Source: Nemertoderma westbladi | Lineage: Eukaryota > Xenacoelomorpha > Nemertodermatida > Nemertodermatidae | NCBI GenBank assembly: GCA_032718475.1 | Contig: JAUCBJ010007309.1 | Location: forward strand, 34,010-98,009 | Length of the DNA stretch: 64,000 nucleotides | Direction: 5' to 3' | In this document: piece after piece, positions 9,707 to 22,158 of the stretch | How the letters are laid out: each line of letters starts with the position of its first letter | Numbering within the stretch: position 1 is the stretch's first letter | Made by a program: the position numbers and the translations under genes | Notes under the pieces: generated by a model | What the model was told of the DNA's origin: nothing | The model's database searches: none | What the model saw: the letters and a program-made list of their open reading frames with translations, nothing else

Positions 9707-11947
9707 TTACAAGTTTGTTCTTTTTCGTTTTCGTTTTAGTTTGATTTTCGTTTTCGTATCCCTTTTTTGTTTAAGGCACCTCCGTTTTTTACTCTTCTGC
9801 TTTTTTCGTTTGCGCTTTTCGCTTTTCAAACAAGAAGGTTGTGCAAATAGTGGTGGTGGAGTCTGTCCAGTATTCACAACTTGAGTTGTATGAGTACAAT
9901 ATTGGTATAAATACTGGAATTCCTGTTTCACTGAACTTTTATATGGAACCCGACAGTTGTGCGGTACCGCATTTGGTCCACTGTACCTGTCAACATCGCA
10001 AGACCAGTCGCAGCCTACAATGGGATGAGACTGATTACAAACATTTTCTTCGCGATTTCTTTGTTCACAGGCATACGGGCTAGTAGAACGTCTTTCCTCT
10101 TTAATCCGTGGTTTTTCTTCCACTTTTATCTTCCTCCCATTATCCTCGAATCCACTAACCCTATCTCCTATCTGTCCTCCAATACCCCCAGATTGACTCT
10201 CCCCTTCATACCTACCCCTCTTTGACGCGCCATCCTCAGCCACACTACCACCCTCATCGTCTTCCCCTCTAGAACGCTTCGCACCAATGATAACAGTCCG
10301 TGGTATGTACATCTCATCCCTCTTGTATGCTGCTCCTTCATTTACATATTCCCGGACTAGCTCCTTTGCGGTCTCCCGATCTGCCTCAACATAACGAATT
10401 TCATCAAACACCGAACCCATCTGATCATCAGGCAACGAAAAGTTTGCCATCAACTCTTTAATGGCTTGAACTGGGATCATCTTCCCCTCGAAATCCTCCT
10501 GTTTTATAGTTCGCTTGATCAAAGTGTCTCTATCATTAACCAACACGCACGCCACACGCTTGTACCCCTCGAAGTATTCCATCTTCAATTTCCGTGGGTT
10601 TTCCTGGACATTTGTCTGATCTAGAATGTAGTTGCGTGCACGATTGGAGGCCATCTTGAACATCTCGTTTAGGATCTCCGTGGCTCGTTTTATCAACTCG
10701 GCCCAGCGTCCATGGTAATTCTTTCTTCTTATCAACCCTTTCACTTTCATCTTATCCATGATGGTGTTTGTTCCCAGGATTGTATACCGCTTCTCTGGAT
10801 TATCCTTTCGCCACTTCGAACTCCAAACGGTTTTACCCGCTCCTGGAAGTCCCACCATCATCAGTATTTCGTAATCTTCTTTCGCATTTGTCCCAGACAT
10901 GGGACACCGAATTAACGAATTTACAGGAAGGCTCGCCAGTGAAGTAAAACCCGCGATGGGTGCGAAACTCGGTTCTCTGTCCCCAAAATTTACAGAGAAT
11001 TTAATGTTTTTCACGGAAATATGAGGATAGAATGTTTGATTTCTACAATCACTGGGTAAATTAAAGGCAACCCCTAGATTCTTCCCATTTTTCGCATACC
11101 GAATCGTGGGTCTTTCACCCTCAAGATCGATATATGATGTCATTATATCGCCTTCCCCGAAAGGTCGTCCGTAAGAACGGAAGGAATTATTGTGGCTTTT
11201 ATTCCCCGTTCCACCAAATCCATAGGAGTTCTGTGACTCTCCCAATGCAAAGTCACCACCATTATCCAGCGACCAGCCCAGTCGCAAAACATTAGGCTTA
11301 TCATGGTTCTTCTTTTTGACAGGTAAGTTTTCTAAAATAATAACTTCGTAAAAGGCTTTCCCGCTTCGAACGCCGTGAGTAGCCCTACATCCTGCCCATA
11401 AATATTCAAATCCATTGTAGTGTATATCTTGAGCCACCAAACCGTCCGGTTCGATCATCATGTATATATCTGAATTATATTCATCTAGCACAACAGCAGA
11501 AGTGATACTTTTCGATTGTAGCGCAGGGGTTCCGGGCTTATCTGAGTTATTGTAAGTCAAAGTTGCATTGTTGTGGGGTGATTGTGATCCAGCATTACTG
11601 ATTGCTGGCGACCTATATTCGTCAGGGATACCAACAAATCCGAATTGGTTCATACCGTAACCGTATCCGCTAGGAATACCAACATATCCGCCATATCCAC
11701 CAGGGATACCGCCATATCCACCATGGATACCACCATATCCACCAGGGATACCGCCATATCCACCAGGGATACCGCCATATCCACCAGGGATACCGCCATA
11801 TCCACCAGGGAAACCGCCATAGTGCGCACCATTTCCTCCAAGGAGCACACCATGTTCAACTGGGATACCACCGTATCCACCCGGAGGCGCACAATAATAA
11901 CCATATACGCCATGGTCATGATGTCCATAGAATGAGTGACTACTCAT
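9707..11947 (-). CDS. hnRNP U-like nuclear RNA-binding protein (SPRY + P-loop kinase-like domain)
   Basis: 746 codons in a single exon. Residues 1-115 are Gly/Tyr-rich with GGYGGIP heptads. Residues ~151-333 form a SPRY domain (AVVLDEYNSDIY, then GWSLDNGGDFALGESQNSYGFGG). Residues ~359-530 form the polynucleotide-kinase-like P-loop domain of hnRNP U/UL1, with Walker A GLPGAGKT at 366-373 and the conserved YILDQTNV at 440-447. The tail is acidic/basic and ends in a strongly basic Lys/Arg tract (718-746), a likely nuclear-localisation signal. Family members bind RNA and act in nuclear RNA processing. The N-terminal SAP domain of vertebrate hnRNP U is absent and is replaced by the Gly-rich repeats. 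A partial paralogue lies at 1-283. Family assignment is firm; orthology to HNRNPU versus HNRNPUL1/2 is not resolved. Confidence 0.93.
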   Translation of the reverse strand: MSSHSFYGHHDHGVYGYYCAPPGGYGGIPVEHGVLLGGNGAHYGGFPGGYGGIPGGYGGIPGGYGGIPGGYGGIHGGYGGIPGGYGGYVGIPSGYGYGMNQFGFVGIPDEYRSPAISNAGSQSPHNNATLTYNNSDKPGTPALQSKSITSAVVLDEYNSDIYMMIEPDGLVAQDIHYNGFEYLWAGCRATHGVRSGKAFYEVIILENLPVKKKNHDKPNVLRLGWSLDNGGDFALGESQNSYGFGGTGNKSHNNSFRSYGRPFGEGDIMTSYIDLEGERPTIRYAKNGKNLGVAFNLPSDCRNQTFYPHISVKNIKFSVNFGDREPSFAPIAGFTSLASLPVNSLIRCPMSGTNAKEDYEILMMVGLPGAGKTVWSSKWRKDNPEKRYTILGTNTIMDKMKVKGLIRRKNYHGRWAELIKRATEILNEMFKMASNRARNYILDQTNVQENPRKLKMEYFEGYKRVACVLVNDRDTLIKRTIKQEDFEGKMIPVQAIKELMANFSLPDDQMGSVFDEIRYVEADRETAKELVREYVNEGAAYKRDEMYIPRTVIIGAKRSRGEDDEGGSVAEDGASKRGRYEGESQSGGIGGQIGDRVSGFEDNGRKIKVEEKPRIKEERRSTSPYACEQRNREENVCNQSHPIVGCDWSCDVDRYSGPNAVPHNCRVPYKSSVKQEFQYLYQYCTHTTQVVNTGQTPPPLFAQPSCLKSEKRKRKKQKSKKRRCLKQKRDTKTKIKLKRKRKRTNL
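11685..11815 (-). repeat. 21-bp coding minisatellite (GGYGGIP repeats)
   Basis: About six units of ~21 bp with the plus-strand core CCACCAGGGATACCGCCATAT, an in-frame repeat within the hnRNP U-like gene. It encodes the GGYGGIP heptads and could vary in length without breaking the frame. Confidence 0.85.
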
Positions 11948-12530
11948 ATTCCTCTAGTAACAATATTTAATTTCTGAATTTTAATGTGTTTGTATTCAGT
12001 TCAGCTCAGTCTGTCAGTTCAGCAGTCTATGAGTTCAGTAGTATACCAATAAACATGTACCGTGAAGGATAAACGTATTACTGTATTACGGTAATTGATG
12101 ATGCATGCCATTATGATTACCGGTAATTCAGTACAGCAGTAGTAATTGGTCCGATGCTTTGATTCGTCTTTCTGTACGCTGTAAGTCAGGCTCACTTTTT
12201 TTTACACAATGTTAGGCTAATTACTGCAATATCTACTTGGCATGTGACACTGGGACATAAGATATTTTTAAAAAACATTTGGTAAGTTCAGAAGGGTATT
12301 AATTAATATTAGTACGTTTGAACGACACAAGCCAACCAAGCTGCTAAGCCTGAAATCAGATAATTAATTAATGGTACCGCTACCGGTATAGCAGTATTGT
12401 GCGCCACCTTAAGGATTGCGCGGGTATTATTTATTAAGTTCTTTGAAGGGAATGTATTATGCTAATAACAGAACAACGCTGTTGGGTTGGGCTGTTGCGA
12501 TACGGTTGTTTATTTCATATGTTAGCCCTG

Positions 12531-12630
12531 GAAAGGGCCGTTTGGGTTGGTTTAAGAGTAAGACGTACATAGTTTGCGCTGAAAAGGGCCGTTTGGGTTG
12601 GTTTAGGAGTAAGACGTACATAGTTGGCCC
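12531..12630 (+). repeat. Two-unit ~51-bp tandem duplication
   Basis: AAAGGGCCGTTTGGGTTGG plus a TTTAAGAGTAAGACGTACAT block occurs at 12532 and again 51 bp later, almost unchanged. It lies in otherwise featureless intergenic DNA (11948-13150). Confidence 0.8.
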
Positions 12631-13149
12631 GTACATAGTTACATGTTATTAGAAAGTAACATTAAAAAATTATTTGTAATCTTTTGTAAACGAATGATGC
12701 TAATTGTTTTTATATTCCAAAGGTTTTGAACCGACTGACAACTACTGTACTGTAAGAAATCGAGGTTGTTTAATGTTTAGAGATTTCACCCGCCAGCGGT
12801 GGTTAAAATCCCATATTTTGATCGTATTTAATGTCTAAATATTACAAACTTTAAGATTTAAATCAAACTCAGTAGTTATTAAGTTAAAGGCGACAAAAAC
12901 TAATGACGTATTTCCCTTTATTGACCCCACCCTCCACCCGCCCAACACTGTCAGGTTACAAATGCTTCGGCTACTACTACGTACGTGTCTCCCGCAAATT
13001 AATAGTAATTAATATATAATATAATTATATATGGCAGTAGTATTTGTTAATTAACTAAACCCAATGCAAATGGTTACAATCATGAATGATAAGTGCGTGA
13101 GTAAGGGTCTATGCCTCGATACCAAAAAGTATAAATATTAAATTTAATT

Positions 13150-14420
13150 ATTAATTCCAATACGCATTTCGGGCGTCACACCCGTCTTCAGGGCTATTTA
13201 AAAATGAGAAAAAAGTGGTTGAGCCAAAAGTAAAGGATGTGGTGGGTAGGGGGGGGGGGGGGGATGTCATATTGCAGGGTAAACCTTATTGAGGGGGGTT
13301 TGTAAAAGTTAATGTGCACTGCTTCATGGCATAGTCTGCGTAGTGGTTGTTAACAGTTTTTATTATTGTAACCGTAAGGTTTTCTTCCATCCCGCAGGTA
13401 AGGAAGTGAACCAATAGGATCCTTTCGGGGTGTTCAAATTAAAGTTTACCCGATCGCACATCTCGTATTGTGGTCCGGTGTGCATTCATACGTTTATGTA
13501 TATACTGTTCGGTTTGTCCGACATAATAAAATGATGCTAAGGAGCATTGTCGGCATGCGATGACATATTCGACGCTATGGGATTTGCAATTGAAGGACCT
13601 TTGTAATTCGCTCCCCCCAACGGGTCTTTCGGTGATCAGCTATTGTGGGGCACATGAGGCAACGGCCCCCAGCACTACCGCAAGGTTGATTACCGGGGGG
13701 ACCAGGTGGTGGGGCTTTTCTCAATAGGTGGTTACCAAGGTTTGGATTATTGAGGGGTGCGAGAGATATGGCAACATTTAGGTTGCGTAGCAGCCGGTTG
13801 CAGCGCCTTATTTGTGGGGCGAGGGTGGGATGGAACAGTGGTGCGACGGGTAGGAAAATCCGTTTCGGTTTAGCATCTTTTGTAGTTCGCTTTATCGTTA
13901 AGAATTCGTTCCATTTCGGATATTTTATCTTCTGTACTTAAGATGAGAATGTTGCCAGTTTTGTCACCACGCATTATTTCTATGTTGCATTTGAGTTTAC
14001 GTAGTGCGCTAACTTCGTCCTTAGTCATGTTTGGGCTGTTCAGTTTATTGGTTCGTCGTATATTAATATTTGAAATAACACGATGTAGTTGAGTTATTGT
14101 TTCTTCGACCTCAGGGTTATCAGATTTTGGTGGGAGGTAGCGGGTGTGTTTGTATAGGGGTGCGTCTTTCAAAGTCAGTTGGGGCTGGGGGCCATTTTGC
14201 TGCGGGCTGGTGGGTAGTAGTTCGGGAATAGTGTTAAGGGATGTGTGTCGGTGGGGGTTGGTAGTATTGGTTTTTGAGCGGGTCCGTGATGCGGGTGTGT
14301 CGGGGTTAAGTGTTGGTTGTGTATTATTATGCGGGTTATTTGGTGTATGGGTGGGTTATATTGGGGGGTGTGATATGTTGAGTGGTTGAGGTATAGGGGC
14401 AGCAAAGTGTGGGGGGTGTT
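13150..14420 (-). pseudogene. Penelope-like retroelement relic with RT core deleted
   Basis: The minus strand at 13870-14172 reads the segment preceding the Penelope-like RT (KDEVSALRKLK, then GDKTGNILILS, then LNDKANY). It passes directly, in another frame, into the C-terminal linker (FLPVAPLFHPTLAPQIRRC, then Cys-rich CGSAGGRCLMCP). After a further frame change comes the GIY-YIG endonuclease (EYVIACRQC, FYYVGQTEQYIHKRMNAH), with a stop soon after at about 13443. The 3' end near 13160-13200 reads as the motif CTGAAGACGGGTGTGACGCC followed by CGAAATGCG, typical of these elements. The several hundred codons of catalytic RT core are missing, so this is an inactive internally deleted copy. Recognition rests on motif memory. 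Confidence 0.75.
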
Positions 14421-14573
14421 GGGGCAAGGGGAGGGCGTGCCTGGGGTGCTGGTATGGTGGGAGGGAGTACTATGGTATGTTGGGGTGCTATGATGCGAAG
14501 TTCTTCCTGTGGGCTTGTGGGGCTTAGGATGTGTGTTGCGGATGGGGCTGCTGTGGCGGGGGTTCGATTGGAA

Positions 14574-14737
14574 TATAACTATTTACATCATTGTGTGCAA
14601 AGTAGCACTTTGCAGCGTTATGACCCGAGTTTATTTATGTACCGAGCGAGCACAGCGATGAGGGAGGTTTACATAAATAAACAAGGGTCTTTAACGCTGA
14701 AAAGTGCTACTTTGCACACCATGATGTAAATAGTTAT
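14574..14737. repeat. Palindromic foldback MITE
   Basis: The left arm (TATAACTATTTACATCAT, then TGTGCAAAGTAGCACTTTGC) pairs with an inverted right arm (GTGCTACTTTGCACACCATG, then ATGTAAATAGTTATA). The loop contains CGAGCGAGCACAGCGATGA. Related palindromes are at 56480-56640 and 62570-62690, and a fragment lies near 15920-15990. No protein is encoded. Confidence 0.75.
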
Positions 14738-14739
14738 AA

Positions 14740-16860
14740 CATTAACATCTTCACATTATAGTTAACTTATCACAAAACTTTGAACAGTTTTTTTTGTAAA
14801 ATGCAACATAATAATTTTGTAACTTTCCCCTACCGATACGGCTTACTGAAAATTAAACATATTCACCAACTGGCCAATAACCAATCATAACCAAGTTACA
14901 TATAAGTTCAAGAAAGAAGAAAGTGCTAAGCTAGTGAGCTGTACTGTAACAGGAGCAGCCCATATATGATTGGTCCGAACACATTGATTCAAATACGATA
15001 CTGTAGGCAAATATTATAGCTATCGTTATCGTATGCATACCAACCCAACACGGACTTTAGTTTAACCCATTTTGTTAGACCTACTGGTTGCAGCCTGCAG
15101 TTGATAAATTTTAATCAATTTGGTAATGCCCAAGGCCTACTACTGTAGATGCTAGAAGAGTCTTCTACTGTAGTACCGATAATGTAGTAGGTCTTGGCCA
15201 GACTGGAATCTCTATGTGTTGCACGCCGGAGGTGCGCTGGGCGTAGAATAATTTGCGCCAACCGACACTGAATTTACGCCAACCAAAAAAATATGTTCCT
15301 ACAGTAGAAGGCTACAGTACAGTAAAACGTGTTCACAATGAACTGAAGAACGTTTAAAAACTAATATTAATTACGAATTATATCATTTAGAATTGATTTA
15401 TTAAGTTAATAATTTATACACGGGCGAATATAAAATCTAAGTAATTTTGTTACATTACAGATGTCAACTTATCAGCGTTCGGTATGTGGTGGAAGGATTT
15501 TATGGTTGCTCAGTTATACATTTTAGTCATGTACTATATTCGAATATAAGTGAAATTTATTAACAGGTACACAGTATTAATTAAACATTATGTAATTAAA
15601 GTTTATTGGCAGTTACCACCTGCTTGGATGTGATAAATCATTAATCCATCTTAAACTATTATAGTCGACTGAAGCAAACTTAGTCAGCGTCTGTGTCCGT
15701 TCAGTTTTACTGAACACTGTGGCCATTTTCTTTGGTCATTTTAGTGTTTTCTATTGGACGTTTCGCCATAATGGATTACAGTACACGTTAAACAATTATT
15801 TACATTCAGTAGCAGTGGCTAGTCCCGTCACTGCAAACTGGATAATAAAGCAGCTCTATAAATAGAAATAATACATTCTGGAATACGGTAATTGAAGTTG
15901 TTTCCATGTCAATTATTACTTTGCAACGTTCCGTCCTATAGGCCGCAACGCTGCAAGTGCAAGATAGTACTTTGCAGCGTTACGAGTAATTCACCAGAAC
16001 GCTGTTAAGTTGACATAATGTAACAAAATATATATGTGTTAAATACTGTATATGTGATAATGTTAAATACAGTATAATGTGAAGAATACCAGGTTTTCAC
16101 TTTTCTGTCAAAAATTGATTGAAATGTTGTATACATCATTCGAAGTGTCATATTTATGTAGTACATTACAGTATATTCATTAATGATTTCATAATTATAT
16201 ACGAGGGCAAAGTATTGATTAGGGTAGGGAATATCACATTTCTTAAAATAAGGTGAAACTATTGCATTGTGATTATAAATAAGTCCATGTATGTAGATTT
16301 GAAGCATTTTGGGTATCTGAATGATATAATGCAGATGTTATATGATATGATGCAGTAATTTTGCTTTTGCTTTACCTGCAAATTTATATTATGCAAGATA
16401 CTGTATATAGATAGTAGTAGGTATAACACATGTGTGGGAATTGTAGGATTTGGCCTCTTGATGACATAATATGCTGGTTATACAGATCTATTGTGTATTG
16501 TGGAAAGTGAAAATATTAATTCCTACTCCAATAGTTAATGACTAGGCCTACTGCGCTGTACTGTATGTATGTTTGGTTTTTCCTCAGATGTGTTTGTGAT
16601 GTACGAATTAATAAAGCATTTTGTCTACTCACTGATTCGAGTGACTAAAGTGAACTGAGAGCCCCATATTACTTTATATTTAACTCCATGTTGCCCCATG
16701 TATAATTTTTCTCAAAATTTTTATTCTGACATTGTTTATCTTCCCTCTTTCATGCATATTACTTATGTGTGCACTGTATGCATGTATAATAACCTCCCCT
16801 GTCAATTCCATTATTTTAATTTAATTTTTCCATAGACAGAGATTTCAAGGAAATCTAGAG
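14740..16860. other. intergenic, no gene seen
   Basis: AT-rich, without a supported gene. It holds a fragment of the foldback family (about 15920-15990) and, at 16078-16100, the sequence ATGTGAAGAATACCAGG, which is the terminus of the hAT-type MITE at 40298-40602. Confidence 0.4.
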
Positions 16861-16866
16861 GAAATC

Positions 16867-17047
16867 TGTTATATCCATATAAAAGCATAATAATCTATAG
16901 ATATGATATATATTGCTCTATACATTGTGCAGTCGTACCAGTGTACACAAGTACTGCAGTGTACTGCCGTACTGTAGTGTATATGTGCATACCGGTAATC
17001 CTAATCCTATATCATAGGCCATGGCCTAAGTAATACTGGACACGACA
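16867..17047 (-). repeat. 3' LTR of the Gypsy element
   Basis: 181 bp, lacking the 11-bp and 8-bp insertions of the other LTR. It is preceded by target duplication AAATC. Confidence 0.95.
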
Positions 17048-17058
17048 TCACTTCCTCC
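17048..17058 (-). promoter_or_regulatory. Polypurine tract
   Basis: Directly before the 3' LTR the minus strand reads GGAGGAAGTGA, the usual position and composition for the plus-strand primer of an LTR retrotransposon. Confidence 0.75.
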
Positions 17059-17272
17059 AACAAGTAATTAAAACAACAAGAGAAATAATAGGTATTGATG
17101 TACTTATGACTTACTGGTTAATTTCACATACGGCTTAATATCACATTATCACATACCACCAAACAAATTAGTTAGTAATAGATTGTCCTAGTTAAGCGTT
17201 TGTCAGGCTTTAATCAATGTTATAAATGTTTCTATGAATGTTCTATATTACTGTTTCAAAATTGTTTCAATC

Positions 17273-20200
17273 TTAATAACGAATATATGGTCCCAAGTCT
17301 CTAGGTTTTCGTTGTCGTGATGGTCTAGAGTTTTCTACTTGTCCCTGCAGTAATTCATGTTCATCATTGCAGTTACCGTCTGGTTCGGCTTGGGGCATCG
17401 GTCTGGAATCAACATCATCGTCTAAATCTTCCCCTATGTCTTTATTGTACAAATCCTCAGAGGACGCATCACTTTTCTCATTGGTCTTGCTGGAGTGGTA
17501 GTGTTTCATATGGGTTGGATTTCGTTGCAGTGTAGACCCATGTTTTCCTTGTAGTATCATGGATTCTCCCTTCCGGCCAATTATTGTATATGGTGAGGGG
17601 AGCCATGTAGTTGAATATCCCTTTTCTACTCGGTTAAATCTGCGAATAAGGACAATATCCCCAACTTCAAAATCTCTTTCCTTAGCATGGCGTCGATTAT
17701 CTGTATATTCTTTCATTCTCCTCTTATATTTCTGATCACGTTGTTGAACTGCTACATTGATATCTGGATTTGGTGTTAAAGCTTGGTTTGATAGCAATGC
17801 AGGGAGTTTTGTTTTTAATGTTCGATGGAACATTAATTCAGCGGGTGAGAATCCAGTGGCAGGATGAGGTGTAGATCTATAGTTGAGTAGGAATGTCTGG
17901 AGATTGGTTTGCCAACTCTTATCTTCAACGTGGCAACTCTCTATGAATTTTCCCAGTGGCTGGTTAAGCCGTTCAATTTCCCCATTGGCGGAAGGGAATC
18001 GTGGGCTGATCAAATGTACTTTTATGTCTCTTTGTTTACAATACCGTCCGAATTCCTGTGAGCGAAAAGCAGGCCCATTATCAGTTATGATATCTTTTGG
18101 AAACCCAAATATACTGAAAGTTCTTTCACACGCCTCTATCACATGTTTCGCATTTTCTGAATTCATAGGGATAACAATAGGATAATGAGATCTGTAGCAA
18201 ATCATAGTTAATATATGTTTATGATCAACAGGGCCTAGAAAATCCATTCCTATCTTTGACCATGTTTCATTGGGAATGACTGTGGGTTTCAGTGGTGAGG
18301 GTTTTGCAGGTTTGCCTGTAGCTTGGCATGGTAAACACCTTGTTATATAATTTTCTGTATCCTTGTTTAAATTGGGTCACCATACCGTTTCCCGTAGGAG
18401 TTGTTTGGTACGTGTCATGCCTTGATGACCTTCATGGGCTATCTCAATACAGAGGTCACGTAATAGCTGGGGTATAACGATTCTCTTCCCCCGTAATATT
18501 ATATTATCGTGGGTGATGCTGAACTCATGTCGATCTGAGTAATATGGCTTCAACACATCTTTGTCTTTGTCCCATGCATCATTCATAATAGCGGAATGCA
18601 GAATAATCAAAGAAGTGTCCTTCATAGTATGTTCAATTATTGTTTCAAGGTTCAGATTAAATGGTAAATTGCTTTGGATTATTGCTCTGACATACTGTTC
18701 TGTATGTTTTCCCTTCTGTGGGCATGAACCTTCTGGTGTTTGGCGCGATAATATGTCTGCATAGTTGTCCTTGCCTTGGATATAAGATAACTTATAATTA
18801 TATTCCCCTTGTATTTTCAGCAACATGCGTTCTATGCGAGGTGTTGGGTTACCGTTGGGTGCGAAAATTCGCAATAGTGGTTTATGGTATGTTTGTATGT
18901 TAACTGGTTGTGGTGCTCCACGAAGATAGATGTTATATCGCTGCAATGCCCAAGTTATTCCCAGTGCCTCTCTTTCTGTTTGGCTATATCGACTTTCAGT
19001 TTCTGAAAGAGACCGATGGGCAAAAGCAACTGGCTGATCAAGTCCTGATGGTTGGGTCTGGCTCAGAATTGCACTAATTGCTGTGGGTGATGCATCAGTG
19101 GTGAGTGTTGTAGGAAGATCACGTTTGAAATATGCCAATGTTCTAGGATTTGATATTTCTTCAATCAGCGTCTTCCAAGCTATGAGGGCTTCATCCGACA
19201 TTTCGAACACTTTGTTCTTTGCAAGTAGACTCTGAAGAGGTGCTTTAAGAATGGCATAATTTGGGATGAAAGGTGACAACCACCCAAGCAATCCAAGACT
19301 GGACTTTAGTTCATTCTTGGTAGTTGGAATTTTTAGGTTTTTTACTGCCTCAATTTTCTTCTCACAGGGTGTCAGCCCCGTGTTTGTAAGTAGATGCCCC
19401 AGGAATTCAACGCTTGTCTGCAAAAATACACACTTTGATCGTTTTAATTTTATGTTTCGTTCTTTGCATCTTGCTAACACTTGCTGCAGACGGTTTAAAT
19501 GTTGCTGCTTCCCATAACCCCACACAATTATGTCATCACTGGCATTTCTTGTTCCATCAATCCCTTGTATGGAACGTTCCAACTCACGATGGAAAATTTC
19601 TCCACTGGTTGATACACCCATAACCAGAGTAGTATAACGTTTCATTCCTTTGTGAGTGGCAAATGTTGTAAGTGGTCGTGAATCAGGATGTAAACCAATT
19701 TGATGGTACCCACGATCACAATCTAAATGTGAGTAATATAAAGTCAAGTCATCAGTCATATTGGATGGATTAGGAGGTTCTTCCAAGGCAATTTGATCAA
19801 CAATTTCTTCGAGTGTCGGTATCGGATGCCGTTCGCGTACTAGATGTTTATTAAGTTCCCGGGCATCAAGTGTAATCCGAACTACGGGAAGGTTTTCATC
19901 ATCTGTGCGGTTGGGTTTAATTTGAAGTACCATTCTTGAAACCCATGGGGTAGGACCAGTGGCAGTTTCAATCATATTAGCCTCCTCCTGGATGGAAAGT
20001 TCTTTTTCACACGGGCGGCGGAGATGAAATGGAATACGTGATGCACGTACTGCGACAGGGTCTGCATCTTCTCTGAGGTGTAATTTCACTTGTATTGGGG
20101 TGCCATTTTCGTCACACATGAGACCTGTGGCTGAGAAAACATCGGAATATTTTGATATAATATTGTCCAGATGTGATGTGTCCAATGTTTTGTGAGTTTT

Positions 20201-21610
20201 GCATTCTAATAATTGTCGCACTCCTATCTTCATTCCTCTTTCTTTCACACTAGGTGGGCCAACCCGTAGCAAATCCAAAGCTGTGGCAGATTTGTATCCT
20301 AATAGAGATAAGTCTTGTGTACTAACAACAATAAACTTTACCTTAGCTGCTTGCCCACAGGCTTCCACTGTTGCTCGCACTTTTCCAACGATTTTTAGCG
20401 GAGTTTTTGAATTGTATGGATATATGATACTTTTAGTGGGTGTTAGATTCATGTATTCACCATGTTGTTGTAGTGTTTTGTATGCAGAATATGTGAAGAT
20501 ATTACATTCTGCTCCAGAATCAATCAGTATAGGGATGCTTGTATTGTTGATATTTACATTGTAACAAGGACCCGCAGTAGAAATCTTATGAATTTTGTGT
20601 TCCTTAAATAGAGCATTGATGCATAAATCACCATACTCATCAGATGATGTGCTTTCTTCGCTGTAAATCGTTTCAGTTTCTTCATTGTCGTCGACTAATT
20701 GTCGTAAGTTTCGTTTAGTTTTCATACATACTCCTTTCATGTGTCCTATTCCACCACATGCATTACAGATGATTTTTGCTGATATTCGACAATCAGGAAC
20801 TTTGTGATCTGTATTCCCACATCGGTAACAATGTGTATATTGGGGTGTGCTGACAGAATTTGCAGTTGGCGGCTTGTTCTGGTATTTATAATTTACCGTT
20901 TTTCGCTGCCATTGCTGTTCAGTATTTGCTTTTGGCCTTGAATATCGGTTTTTAAATTTAGCTATTTTATTAACTTCAAGGTCATCAATGTCGTCACTTT
21001 GTCCCACTAGTTTTGTAGATCGTGCGAACTCTTCAATATCTAGTGCTTGTTTAGATGTCTGTTCTAGCGTTTGAGCAATTTGAATACATCATGTTAGTGT
21101 ACAAGCTGCAGCGTCTTCCTCTGCCACTCGAAGAAATCGTTGTAATAATTTCTTGGATCGACATCCTGCTACAGCGCGGTCACGCATATTTCGCTCTAAA
21201 GCATTGCCAAAATTACAATACTTGGCCTGTTTCCGAAGTCGTGCTATATATGAGCTGAATAACTCATTTGGCTCTCGTGTTAGTGAGTTAAACCTGAATG
21301 TTGAAAATACTTCATTTTCTCTTTTGCCGAATTCATTATTTAGTGATGTACGTGCTACTGTGTAGACATTTTCATTAGTGTCAGGCACAGGTTGTGGAAT
21401 AGTCAATGTAACAAAGCGGTCCTGTACCTCTTCACCAGATATATGTAGAAGAATGCTTTTCATTTGTTCAGGGTCTTTGACACCCAGTGCAGACAAATAT
21501 ATGTCGAAAGTGTTTAGCCACTTTTCCCAGCGAGGGGTTACGGAACTAACATCATATGAAATTTTAAATGGTTCTGGTGCACGTCGGGAGATATGTCTGG
21601 CTTCGGCCAT
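17273..21610 (-). pseudogene. Gypsy gag-pol polyprotein frame with two in-frame stops
   Basis: 1446 codons in one continuous frame, interrupted only by TGA at 21091-21089 and TGA at 18379-18377. Domain order: gag (codons ~1-173); two CCHC zinc knuckles (C-x2-C-x4-H-x4-C, ~20.83-20.72 kb); aspartic protease with DSG at about 20521; RT with LDARELNKHL, LDCDRGYHQIGL and the catalytic SDD-containing motif near 19540; RNase H (LTTDAS); integrase with an HHCC finger split by the second stop, a D-D-E core (ITDNG, then a Glu in the SANGEIERL segment) and a basic tail. The first stop lies at the gag/nucleocapsid junction. Either the copy is inactivated or the stops were already present when it was mobilised; the near-identical LTRs make this notable. 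No proven product is claimed. Confidence 0.9.
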
Positions 21611-22158
21611 CCCTTAACACTGTAACGTGTACCGATACTGTGATTTTGTAATAACTTATATCTCAGTATTTATCTTAACTACGAACTGTCAGAAGCGGCC
21701 TACAGTATTGCTATTACTGTATTGGCTTTGGCTCCTATTTTATGTCGAGAACAATTCCTGTAATCATGGAACTGCTATAATATAATATGCATGCTAGGTT
21801 AGGCTGCTAGGCCTAGGTTGTTAATATGAAAATTTTACAACTGTACTGTTGTATATTGTAAGCGCTGTAAGCTGTAAGCGATTGTAGGTTAATAAATACC
21901 GGTAGTCTGGTAGTTGTGGGTTAATAATACCGGCAGTTGTACAACTGTAATGTTGTACCAAATAGGTAGGCCTATACTTGTAAGCAAATGGCCTGAGTTT
22001 TCTCTGTACCGGTGCCAGAATCTTTTATCACTAAATCCAGAGTCACCAGATCAGTTTCTCCTTTCGCAGTACTGGTAAGCCTAAATCTGTAAATGGCGTA
22101 AGCCAGTAAGAAGCTTAAGTCTGTAGGTAGAAATGTCACCACCACGTGGATCGACCGA

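Noticed and set aside
13750-14729. Plus-strand frames across the 13.7-14.7 kb region
   Set aside because: They are antisense shadows of the Penelope-like relic, or lie in the palindromic MITE.
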